The translations under genes were made by a program, and so were the position numbers. Source: Sciurus carolinensis (taxonomy: Eukaryota > Chordata > Mammalia > Rodentia > Sciuridae). From it: 64,000 nt of DNA. Every line of letters starts with the position of its first letter. Within the stretch, counting starts at the first letter, position 1. The notes under the pieces were generated by a model. That model saw only the letters and a program-made list of their open reading frames with translations. It had not been told where the DNA came from and did no database searches. The DNA lies in assembly GCF_902686445.1 (NCBI RefSeq), contig NC_062214.1, forward strand, positions 93,910,738 to 93,974,737, in the 5' to 3' direction. Of this stretch, positions 42,998 to 54,014 are shown one piece after another.

Positions 42998-43206
42998 CAG
43001 GTGTGATAGCACACACCTGTAATCCTATTGGCTCAGGAGGCTGAGGTAGAGGAGTGCACATTCAAAGCCAGCCTCAGCAACTTGGCAAGGTCCTAAGCAA
43101 ATAAACAAGAACTTTTCTCAAAATTTAAAAAAAATAAAAAGAGCTGAGGATGTGGCTCAGTGGTTAAGTGCCCTTGGGTTCAATCCCTGGTACAAAAAAA
43201 AAAAAG
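42998..43206 (+). repeat. B1-dID SINE
   Basis: caggtgtgatagcacacacc, ttcaaagccagcctcagcaa, gaggatgtggctcagtggtt and A tail; typical squirrel wording. Confidence 0.9.
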
Positions 43207-43734
43207 CAACAGCAGCAGCTGCTTATAAAAATCTCACATGATCTCACAGGAAAATCAGAAAGGAGAACAAATGCAAGGCTATTAATAAACTCTAGGAAAG
43301 ATAGCAAAAGTAATAACCACAGACTAGCAGGTAAGACCTGACCACAAGAATGTCTTGGTTGCTACTGTTACTACTACACTTTTTCATGAGGGAAGATCAA
43401 ACAACTAGTCCAGCCTATCAAAAGTGGACATCTGATGTGCATATGGATCAAATGGAAAGGTGCCAAAGCTCAGATTCTCATAACTAGTCTGGGAGAACAC
43501 AGGCCATGCTCCTGGTGCAAAGGAAGGTAACTGCTGTGAGGAGAGGCAGCTCAGCACCTTGGTTCCTTCCTCTTTTGAACAAGAAACTGAAGATGGGCTC
43601 AGTAGTGTTCAAAGTTATAATCCAAAGTCCAGTAGAGGTTATTCATGTCATACAAGTCACCAGAGAAAGGAAGAAAAGAAGATGCTTTCATACTTCAGGG
43701 ATTTAAGAAACTTGGGAGCACAGAGGGAATTTTT

Positions 43735-44195
43735 CTGTCATTTACAGCAACTTGGATGAGCCCAGAGGACATTATGTTAAGTGAAATAAGCCAGGTACAG
43801 AGAGAAAAGTACTGCATGTTCTTTCTTATATGTGGAAGCTTTAAAAAAATATGATCTCATACTAGCAGAGAGTGAAATACTGCTTACCAAGGGCTGGGGA
43901 CAGGGAAGGGTGGCAGGAATAGAAAGGGTAGATAATGGGTACCAAAATAGAGGTTAAGTTCCAGTGTTCTTCAGCACAATAAAGTGACTATAGTTAACAG
44001 CAACTTACTATAAATTTAAAAATAGCTAGAAGAGAGGATTTTGAACATGCCCAACACAAAGAATAATCAGTGTTTGAGGTGATAGAAATGCCAACTACTT
44101 TGAATGAATCATTAGACACTGTATACCTGTATTCAAATGTCACACTGTACAGCATAAATCTGTACAATTATGGGACAGTTAAAATGTTTAAAAGA
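43735..44195 (+). repeat. L1 3' end fragment
   Basis: gttaagtgaaataagccagg, gttctttcttatatgtggaa and the later gactatagttaacagcaact are standard L1M 3' UTR phrases. Confidence 0.8.
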
Positions 44196-44940
44196 GGGAC
44201 TTTTTGATAAGAGAACCCTCCTGGATCCCATAAGAATCACATTAATGGCACCTATGGCCACTGTCCTTGCGCCAACTCTAAAGGCAAGCCTAGACTCCCA
44301 ATGGTAGCAAAAACCTCAGACTAACAAGAATGGCATCCTTTCACTGAACCACCAGGTGTAAGATAAGAAAAATCCTGATTGTCCCTAATGTCATTTACTT
44401 CTGATATTGGAAAGAGTTAACAAACTAGTGTTTTTGCAGTATTCTGGAACTTTTTATCCTTAGGAGGGAAAATATAAAAGAAAAACAGAGTAATCTCTCA
44501 GCAATCATCAAACATTTTTTTCATTTTTGTTGGTGGACTTCTCAAACATTTTTAATTCCAGGATAACTTCCCTTTGTGGAGAAGAAGTTACTTCATCTAT
44601 CAATTGTTCTATGTTTCTTGCACAATTAATTTTAATATTAGTCTCATCCCAATTAACAAAGTGATCTGCTACCAAGTCCCATGGTCACCACTTCTAGCAT
44701 TAGCTCTTTATCCAAGTAAAATGCACACCACATTCTAAAGACAAATATACATAACTTTTAAATTAGTTGGAATTATTTCTGCTATCATCACCTTCTCTCT
44801 TTGGGATACTAATTATGCCTTATAAAAACCCAGTTTTCAGATGAAAAGTTATACCTGGATCTTTTCTTTTTCAACCCAAGAACCACATAATACAAAACAC
44901 ACCAAAATATATTTTAGAAAATATTATCTTCTGCCAAAAA

Positions 44941-45145
44941 TCTGTGGTGCATGCCTGTTGTCCCAGCCTCTCGAGAGGCTGAGGCTGGAGGATTACAAGT
45001 TCAAAGCCAGTCTTAGCAACTTATCTAAGTCCTAAGCAACTTAGTGAGACCCTGCCTCAAAAAAAATTAAGAGCTGGGAATATTGCTCAGTGGTTAAGTG
45101 CCCCTGGGTTTAATCCCTGGTAACCACACCCCACAACAAAAAATC
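44941..45145 (+). repeat. B1-dID SINE
   Basis: tggtgcatgcctgttgtccc, acaagttcaaagccagtctt, then gctcagtggttaagtgcccc. Confidence 0.9.
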
Positions 45146-45834
45146 TAAGTATAACAATCTGAACACTTTAGCTATTCTATTCTAACACAGCATATTCTGA
45201 GCCAGAGTGTTTTTTCCGGGTTTTAGGATTGACAATGATTCCTTACCTATCTGAACTATCTTACCCAACTGAAAATCTTGATTTGACAAACTGGTATTAG
45301 CAACAATATTTCCTCAAATATTTTAATCAATTACTAGACTGAAATCTTTTTGCCAAAGGGCCATTTCTGGATTTTCATTCTGCAAGTACCTTATGTATGG
45401 TTTATGAAGCAATTCAGTGAATGAAGTAGTTATCAAGCTATAAACTCTCTAAGGTCATGTTCACTCCAAATCAAGCAAAGGAAGCTTGTTATCGGAGGGT
45501 AGGAAAATGACTCAGTACTGACAAAGTAATTAAAAAAAAAAAAAAAAAGACAATCTTCCACATTTCTTTGTCTTTATATAGACTACAAGAAGAAATACAC
45601 ACCTGGTAACAACTGTGATCATTTCACTTAGATAGTGCTTGCAGTTTTAAGAATTTTTGTAATTTTGGTTCCATGAAACATTATAAACTCCAAGTACAAA
45701 TTATTATAAATTCTTTCAAAGTTAAATTGGTTTCTCGTTCAACTTCTGGGTTTATCTGCTTCTTAGTTTAGCAGAAATGGAAAATCAGATCTTTCCTCTG
45801 CTTAAAAATACACACACACACACACACAAATACG

Positions 45835-46440
45835 CCACTCACTTTGGAAAGAAATGTGTGGCAATTTCTTAAAAACTTAACAAAAAATTTACCACACAAC
45901 TCAGCAATTCCACTCCTAGACTACTCCAGAGAAATAAAAACACAATGTTTACATAAATATTTTTATGTCAATGTTAACATCAATATTATTCATAATAGCC
46001 CAAAAGTGGAAACCATCTGAATATTTATCAAATGTTGAACGGGTAAATAGAATGAGAGAAATTCATAAATGAGATCTTAGCAGCAACAAAAAGGAATGAC
46101 CTATTATTACTACATACAGAGACATGGATGATCCTAAAAACACTATGCTAAGCATCCAGATGCAATAGAATACATACTGTACCCTTTCATTTACATGAAA
46201 TATCTAAAAAGGACAAATATACAGAGATAGAAGATTTGTAGTTGTCTGGGGATAAGGGAAGAAAGGACTGACTGCTTTGGACACAAATAATTTTTCAGGG
46301 TAATGGAAATGTTCTAACACAGCGTAGTGCTAATGGTTGCAAAACTCTATACATTTCTAAAAGTTATTTTATAGTACAACTAAAATGAGTGAATTATGGT
46401 GTATAGAATACAATTCAATAAAGCTGTATAACACACACAC
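45835..46440 (+). repeat. L1 3' end fragment
   Basis: ctcagcaattccactcctag, attcataatagcccaaaagt, then acatggatgatcctaaaaac and ctttcatttacatgaaatat: L1M ORF2 end and 3' UTR. Confidence 0.8.
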
Positions 46441-46569
46441 ATACACAGTGGTTCTTATAACCCAAAGAATAAAGTCCAAAATTTTTAGAATGGCATGAAG
46501 ACCAGTCTGCCTCACTTCCCCTTTCTAGTTCAATGATCTTATTTTCCCCTCACACAATGCTGATATCAG

Positions 46570-46995
46570 CAAACAAGAGATACCTGCATACCCATGTTTA
46601 CTGTGGTACTATTCATGATAGATTAGATATGGAATCAGTCTAAGTCCCCATCATCAGATAAATGCACTAAGTAAATACAGTATATATACATAGTAAAGTA
46701 TTATTCAGCCATAAAAAGGAATGAAATCCTGTTATTTGCAGAAAAATGAATGAAATTGGAGGATGCCATGTTAGTAAAATAAGCCAGACACAGAAAGGCA
46801 AGCATTCCATGTTCTCTTTCACATGTGGAAACTAAAACAAGTCAGTCTGAAAATAGAATAGTAAGTACTAGGGACTGGGAATGGGTGGGTGGATGGAATG
46901 ATCCATGCAAGATATATACATGTATGAAAATATAACAGTAAATCCAATTAATATGTATAATTAATGTTAGTAAAATATAGACATTAAACAATTTT
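46570..46995 (+). repeat. L1 3' end fragment
   Basis: gtattattcagccataaaaa, gccagacacagaaaggcaag and gttctctttcacatgtggaa. The flanks on both sides look like an older L2-type repeat, suggesting insertion into it. Confidence 0.8.
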
Positions 46996-47574
46996 AAAAG
47001 ATCCCATGTAAATTAAAAGTCTCTAAAGCAGTCTATAAATTGTCTTCCTCAGTATAAGCTCCTTTCCCTTTGGTATTCACATAGAATATTCTATATCTCA
47101 GAATGCCATTTCCTCTTGTACTGTAATGTTTGTTTACAATGCAACTCCACTATTTTATTCATTTCTTATGTTTTGGGATATAATGAACTTTTACAAAAAT
47201 CATCACTGTTTTTCTTGAGATTTGCAGAACTGAAAAACATCTTGTGACCAGGCAATTAAAAGCAGATGTGTGCTATAAGCCTCCACCTGTGAGCATGCAC
47301 CCACCAGTCTACAAACATCCAATCTCCTATGTAAACCATTCATAAATCAACTTTCCTTCAAGATGGTCCTTTAGAGTGATACTTCTCTTTCAGTCAGGTA
47401 GCTTATCACTTAATTAAGCTCTTTCTCTACTACTTCTTGCCTCTGGAATGTCTGGCTTTTGTCTTGCAAAGTTGACCAAGTCTGCACATCAAAGCTGCTA
47501 TTCAAAGCTGCTTTTCACATCTCACAGTAATGTCTCTCCCTCTCTGAAGTCACAGAATGTTTTCTATTTACCTC

Positions 47575-47825
47575 TTGTGTCAGATTTCTATTGCTGTGAT
47601 AAAATATCTAAGATAAACAATCTGAAAGAGAAATGATTTATTTTGGTTCAGGGTTTCAGAGATTTCAGTCCACGGTGACTTGTTACTCTGACAGGCCCTC
47701 AATGACCTAACCTCAACGAGGTCCCTCCTCTTAAAAGATACACCATCTCCCAAGAGTGCCACAGGCTGGCCACCAAACCATTACCATATGGGTCTTTAAG
47801 ATCCAAACAATACAACTCTCATGTC
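47575..47825 (+). repeat. LTR-like fragment, MaLR type
   Basis: tctattgctgtgataaaata, then gatttattttggttcagggt and a truncated end. This wording is shared with mammalian MaLR-type LTRs. No coding part is present. Confidence 0.5.
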
Positions 47826-47849
47826 GTTTATTATTTTCTATTTTGTTTC

Positions 47850-47980
47850 ATTTAACGTAAATATCTTTGAGTCCCAGAGATCAAAAGCTCTATAAAAAAA
47901 TGACATTGAGGCTTAGTCTTATGTGCACCCAGCACCAAGCACGAAGTATAAGTGTTCAATGAGTCTTTCAGAACGCATGA
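47850..47980 (+). repeat. L2-like 3' tail
   Basis: cacccagcaccaagcacgaa then gtataagtgttcaatgag resembles the L2 end; weak. Confidence 0.4.
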
Positions 47981-48064
47981 GAACAAAGGTAGCGTGGGAA
48001 CCACATGTGACCATTAGAGGAAACTTACATCAAAATGGGACAGGGAATGGAATGGAGGAAATTG

Positions 48065-48240
48065 CTTGTAACCAGGCCCTGCTTTGTGCCAAGTACTGTG
48101 CTGAGCACAACTTCATACCTCGTTTCCTTTAGGTATTCCAAAACCCTAGGAAGTGCGTAATATCCTCTTCATTTTACAGATGGGCAATCAGGGTTAGGGA
48201 AATTAAGAACTTGCCTAAGGTCACAATCAAGTCTTTGTGG
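48065..48240 (-). repeat. MIR SINE (antisense)
   Basis: cattttacagatgggcaatc, then gaacttgcctaaggtcacaa, a MIR complement just upstream of the CpG island. Confidence 0.7.
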
Positions 48241-48409
48241 GTCTTCCCAGTACTGTACTTGTTGCCTGTCCTCTTTCCAATTTATCAGGACATCTTCCCC
48301 CGCGCCCAACCCAAACGAAACAGGTCAGGGCTCTAAAATAATGCACGGTCCCTGGCCTCTCTGCCCTTCTGGAACCAAAGGTTTTGCTGCCAGGACCACC
48401 AGCCACACG

Positions 48410-48830
48410 CCTGGAGGTGAGCCGCGCCCCTTAGACACGCAGGCCCCACCCACTGCGTCGGGTGTCGTCATCACGCAGGACCGACTCTGCGCGGCCACGT
48501 CCTTTAAATTAGCCTTCTCAGGACGCGCGTGAGTGTGCGGAGTGGGGCGGAGCGTGTGTGGCGTGGGGGCCGCGCCGGCCCGAGCAGCCGCGGACCGTGA
48601 GGTGGGCGGAAAGTCTGCTTTGCAGCCCAGGAGCCGCAGGGAGGGCGCCAGGAGCGCTCCCGGGGGTCGGGAGGAGGGAACATGGCGGCCCTGGGCTCTC
48701 AGCTTCCCGTTCTGGCGCGGCTTCTTCCCCGGCTCTGCCCACCCCATTATCTGCTTTCCTAAAACTTGCTTTTCTTTCTGCGCGCTCCTTTCTCTCAGGC
48801 ATACCTCCCCATCGGCACATCCTCCCCAGC
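48410..48830 (+). promoter_or_regulatory. ICE2: ICE2 CpG-island promoter
   Basis: A sharply bounded CpG-rich block in otherwise A/T-rich DNA, about 1 kb before the ICE2 start codon. It carries an Sp1-type GGGGCGG at 48544-48550, a CRE half-site CGTCA at 48466-48470 and a YY1-like AACATGGCGG at 48679-48688. A TATA-like TTTAAAT at 48503-48509 would place initiation near 48530-48540. Exact initiation cannot be fixed from sequence. Confidence 0.8.
48533..48601 (+). other. ICE2: Probable ICE2 non-coding first exon
   Basis: Inferred: it begins about 25-30 bases after the TATA-like TTTAAAT and ends at a donor context GAG|GTGGGC at 48601/48602. An alternative donor GAG|GTGAGC lies upstream at 48416/48417. 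The boundaries are a guess from motifs, not from transcript evidence. Confidence 0.35.
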
Positions 48831-49503
48831 CCTACTCTGGTCTAAGTATGAAGGGTGGATTAAATGGGAGCTGGTCAGGCCCATCAGGTGCCAAGATACA
48901 GATTACTAAATTTGACTTTTACTTCCTGTGCCACTTTATCAGGCTACCTGTGGTAACATGGAGAGGTCAAGCCAGATATTTCGTCCTGATAATACCTGTG
49001 AGTGATCCTCTGAATTGTCACTTAAGTTGCCTGAACCTGAATTTCATCGAATGTAAGGTTTTCTTTGAAAGATCCAAATTTCTTGATAACTAGGCAGCTT
49101 TTGCCATGCATTTGCCAGAATATGCCCCATAACAGTATGTGATTGGGGAAATGGAAGCAAGACTTATTTTGGCAGTAAGGGAATTAGGCAGAGCTAAGAC
49201 CTACACCTCCCTTCCATGAAATGATCTAGAATGTAAGCAGTGAGAACACCATTCTGTTTTGGCTCTTATTTCCTCAGTGAGTACCCTAAGACTGACCCTC
49301 CTGGCGTTAAGTTAAATGGAAAAGGACTTGTACAACATCATTGATGCTCTGATGCAAAGTTCACTTGTCTGTTCTAGGTGCCTCAGTCAATTGAGGGTAG
49401 ATGTTAAGCAGAGGTTCTTTCCAACCCGAGTAAACAGCAGCTGGGCTTTAGCCAATCCCTTGCTTTTGATTTTGACCTTTTGTTTTTCCTTCGCTGAGTG
49501 TAG
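48602..49503 (+). other. ICE2: ICE2 first intron (inferred)
   Basis: It starts inside the CpG island and includes the YY1-like site, then about 650 bases of ordinary sequence. Limits depend on the inferred first exon. Confidence 0.4.
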
Positions 49504-49626
49504 AATCTGGAGGGATACTACCGATTTAAAATCTCACAGCCCACCTGCCAAATTGTGGGCTAGAGTGAAGCAGAAATCTAGGAAGATGAGCTCCAGCATG
49601 ACCATGAGTGAACCAAGATTAAACTG
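49504..49626 (+). CDS. ICE2: ICE2 exon with start codon
   Basis: The coding part is 49586-49626 (residues 1-13 and two bases of codon 14, MSSSMTMSEPRLN). About 80 bases of 5' UTR precede it, with no upstream ATG. The probable acceptor is gagtgtag after a pyrimidine tract, putting the exon start at 49504; an alternative CAG lies near 49540. The donor is gtgagt. Confidence 0.75.
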
Positions 49627-52600
49627 GTGAGTTCTCACTCTACCTAATCAACTGAATAGTAGTGAAGTGCTGCTGGTGGTTGACATGGGAAAGGAGGGTT
49701 TTTAACCTGAAGAGATTTGGAAGAAATAGAAGATAAAAGATCAGAATCTCAGATTTATTCTGTTCTCATCTTCATGTACTAAACACTTTTGAGATCCAGT
49801 AACTGCACTTCCACTCCTAGTGACAATTGAGCACCCAAATTTTTATTAGATAAAATTCCATCTTGTCTTTATTGTGGTGTCTCGTGAAGGAGAGATCCTG
49901 GAATTTCTTATTTCTAAAAACTTTGTCCATTTACATACAAATAATAAAAAAAAACCCTCTTTAAGAATAGACACTTCCTTTTGTTATAGTAGATTTTATC
50001 TCAAAAGATATAAATGCAGACTGTATTCTGTATTTTAGAAATGTGTGAGAACTTTGCTAATAGAGAACCCAGTTAAGTAATATGGTTTGTAGGTGTCTTA
50101 CGTATATAGTGGTTTTATATAACTATTATATTGCAATACTACATTACTGCCTTAGTTCATTTTAACACACATTTACTAAGCCAGCAAAGTAGGATACAAA
50201 AGTCACAAAGAGATTACAAACATTTTTAAAGAACTTTAAGTTGATATGTTCAGTAATTAACAATGTTCACATCCCCAAAGGAGCCTGTAATTCCTGAGGG
50301 TCCTTGACTTTGTTATAGAATGATATGAGGAAACCTTAGAATTTAATGAGATGTTATGGAAATATTATCATACCAAAGTAATAAACTTTACCATGGTCCA
50401 GACCAAATAAGAAATTCTAATTTTACTATTAATATCTTTATCATAGTTTTTGTTTTTCTTTCTTTTGATAAATACCTTTAAAAACAGTAAAAGATGAACA
50501 TGAACTATATATGCTAGGATTTCCCATTTGAAAATGAGACTAGAAGTTGCATTTGATTGGAGTGTTTTGTTGTAGGTTTTAAGTGGCATGCATATTTGTG
50601 TTCCTTGATGTTACTATAAAGTAAGCATTTAGATGATGTGCAGTTATTCGTATATACATTTGATATTGTGAAACCAGTTGTGGTTCAGAGCCTTTGCACA
50701 GTATTATAGCCTTTGGAACTGTCCTTTCTCACAGAATCCTAGTAATCGTTGTACTACCTACATTGATTCTTGGCATTTTCAGTTTTTTAATTTCTTCACT
50801 CAGCCATCATTTTGGGGAATGCTTACTATCTGGAAAGCATTGGTTTTTTTAGCTTCAGTTAATTATGATGTTATGAAAAACCATATATCACCATATATGA
50901 TTTTAGCAAAGGTACACCATTTATCCCATTTGCCCGTTTAAGAGAAATAGGTAGAATATTTGGTTTTTTGGCCTATTACAGTAGTGTATGAAACAAAGAG
51001 AAGCATTTTCTTTTCAGTAACTGAGCATCTTAATGTTATACCTCACAGCCAGATATGAGTCCTGCCCATGACAGACTCTTTATTGTACTTCATTCTGTTC
51101 TATCTTTAATTCTCAAACCTCTGACATTTATTTAATTGGGTACTACAGAAAAAGAAAGGTTGATGGTTGGAGCTATAGAATTTCATAATCAACCTGAGTT
51201 TAAGGTGTCTGAAAAGCAAAACAGCTAAGCTCACAGATCTGGTATATGAAATTAAAAATTAAGAAGTGATTGTCAAAAAAAAAAAAAAAAGTGATTGGGA
51301 AAGGTTTTGGATAGAGGGCATATAGTCAGAAATTAGAATTATATTATTATGTTTCTTTATCTAACATGAGATTTTGAATTGTCAAATGAAAGTAAATTAC
51401 TTTGTTTCCAGGGATGTTTCCCCCAAAAACGGGCATAAGACATTTTTCTCTCGAGAAAATTATAAAGACCATTCCTTGGCTCCAAGTTTAAAAGAACTGT
51501 GTATTTTATCTAACAGGTAATATTTGATTATTTTCATATTTAATTGTTTTTCTGATATTTGAAGGTTTATAACTATCTCTATTATTCAAATTATAGAATG
51601 TAAAATATAGAAAATAGAAGAAAACTACTGTTAATGCTTTAGTATTAACCTGTCTTCATACATTAACATATTTTTATACACACACAAAAAATGTGATCAT
51701 ACTATAATTACTGTAAAATTCTGTTTTAAAACTTAAAATTATTTTACAGTTTGCTTTTCTCATTGAAATGAGTATTTCATCATAGAACAGAAAAAGTCAG
51801 TATGATATCACTATTTTATATTTCTTTTCATGTTTCTGTATATAGAGAGAGCAACTTAATCTTTTTTTCCTAGTCTTAATGGTTGCGTATTGCTTTGTTA
51901 TATAGATGTACTTTTAATTCATTTAGCTAGTCCTATGTTGTAAAATGTTGTATTCCTCTTTTTTTCTAATTACAGACAATATATTGGTGACTTTTTTTTG
52001 CAATTATTTCTGTAAGATAAATTCACAGAATTGTTTAGTCAAACAGTAAATACATTTTAGAGTTTAACAGATAAGTGCCAAATTGTCAAAGATTTTTTTT
52101 TTCTTCTATAGTATGAAAATCACTACTCAGTAGTAATTTTCACTTCTTACTGTTCACTTGCCTTCTTTTCTTTTTGATTGACTGTTTCTACCCTGTTGTG
52201 GATTAATCTGAAAACCAGCAGAAGCAGAATTAGGGAGCTCCCCTACGGGGAGTTCAGCATTTATTTTTATCCTTTTTCCTTTCATAATGGTCTAAGCATA
52301 TCTCCCCATATTTTCCTGGCTTCTCAGTATTCTTTCTGTCAATTATCCCTTCTTTTTCCTATATCTTTGTTCTCTCTCGTTTTCATTTATCTCAATCAGT
52401 ATATGAGTGTGCTCAAGTTTTTCCTGTTTAAAATAATCTCTGAACTCCACATGCCCTCCTAGTTACTTTCTTACTCTTCCCTCATTTGTTCTTAGGCTTA
52501 CTGGAAAGAAATGAGGAACAAAAAAGCTTTAAGACAGAGAAAATGATTAGCAAAATAGTAAGTTCTTCCCTGTCAACAACTACTTTAATGTGACTGAATT

Positions 52601-53982
52601 AAGCTTCCCACTCAAAAGGCAGATTGACAGAATGCATTAAAAACCATGGTTTTTTGTTTTTTTTTTTTTTAAAGCTCTTTCATTCACTGCAAATTCCACT
52701 CACTTGTTTTCTACTGAATGTTGCATTCTAATCTGGCGTCCACTCTTAACTACTCTACTAAACTGCTCCTCTCACAGGCATCAGTGAACTCTTTACTCTA
52801 GAGCTATTTCACTCTCCTAACTTTTTCCTAATATTTTGGTTACTGTGGCATTTTTCAGAATATTTTACTATTCTCATCTCCAGACTTCTCGTAGTGCCTG
52901 ATCATAAGACACTTAAATTTTTAAGAAAGACTGATTTTGTACTCTCAACTCAGCCTTTTGAATCTGAACCTCTTAAGATCAATGATGTATCTGTGGGATT
53001 GACTTAGCTTATAATAGGTATGTGCATATTATAATACATACAAAAATTAATATATCTGTCCTTTTTGTACATAAGGGGAACATACTTTGTGTAGTAGAAA
53101 GTAGAGGGTATGTATACATTTATTTTAATGTATATTGCCAAATTACTATTTAAAACATTCATAGCCAGGTGTAGTGGCACATGCCTGACTTCTCAGGAGG
53201 CTGAGGCAGAAGGATTGCAACTCAAGGCCAGCCTCCACAGTTCAGCAAAACTCTATCTCAAAAAAGAATTTTCCTATAATCCCAGCAACTTAGGAGGCTA
53301 AGGCAAGAGGATCGTGAGTTCAAAGCCTCAACAAAAGTGAGGTGATAAGCAACTCAGTGAGACCTGTCTCTAAATAAAATACAAAATAGGGCTGGGGATG
53401 TGGTTTAGTGGTTGTATGTCCCTGAGTTCAAACCCTGGTACCCACCCCGCAAAAAAAAAAAAAAAAAAAGAAAGGACTGCAGCTGCAGATGAAGCTCAGT
53501 AGCGCACCTCTGGATTCAATCTCTAGTAGCACTGAAAAAAAAAAAAGAAGACTTTTTAAATGTCTTTCCTAATTTAAGCTTTAGTAAGTTAAGAAAATAG
53601 ACCCCCTTATGCATGTGTATCTATGAACGTTTTTAAAAATTATGATTCAACTTGCATCATTTCTTAGAAATAACTGATTTCATAAACATCAATTAAATGA
53701 AGAATTGCCATTGTTTATTTGAATCAAAGAATGCCTGTCAAATTCTAGTGTCTTAGATTTAGAAAACATGTATCTTTACCTTTCATTAAAAATCTTCAGC
53801 TGGGCATGGTGACACATTCCTGTAATCCCAGTAGCTCAAGAGGCTGAGACAGAAAGATCTTCAAAGCCAGCCTCAGCAACTTAGAGCGGTCCTAAGCAAC
53901 CTAGTGAGAACCTATCTCAAAATAAAAAGGACCGGGGATATGGATTAGTGGCTAAGGACCCCTGGGTTCAATCCCTGGTACC

Positions 53983-54014
<32 letters not shown>

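Larger units (their letters stand above)
41576..48400. other. Repeat-rich intergenic region between RORA and ICE2
   Basis: About 6.8 kb without a gene. It contains B1-dID SINEs at 41893, 42998 and 44941, and L1 3' fragments at 43735, 45835 and 46570. It also has a MaLR-like LTR piece at 47575, an L2-like tail at 47850 and a MIR at 48065. The open frames here are short and coincide with repeats. Confidence 0.75.

Noticed and set aside
46570..46995. Three separate L1 pieces considered as one active element
   Set aside because: Each repeats the same 3' part of L1, so they are independent truncated insertions with no intact coding region.
48325..48747. 140-codon minus-strand open frame in the CpG island
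   Set aside because: GC-rich DNA keeps frames open by chance; it overlaps the ICE2 promoter and has low-complexity Ala/Pro/Arg composition with no family match I recognise.
48533..49093. 186-codon plus-strand open frame over the ICE2 first exon
   Set aside because: It crosses the likely donor site at 48601 and runs into intron sequence; not related to ICE2.
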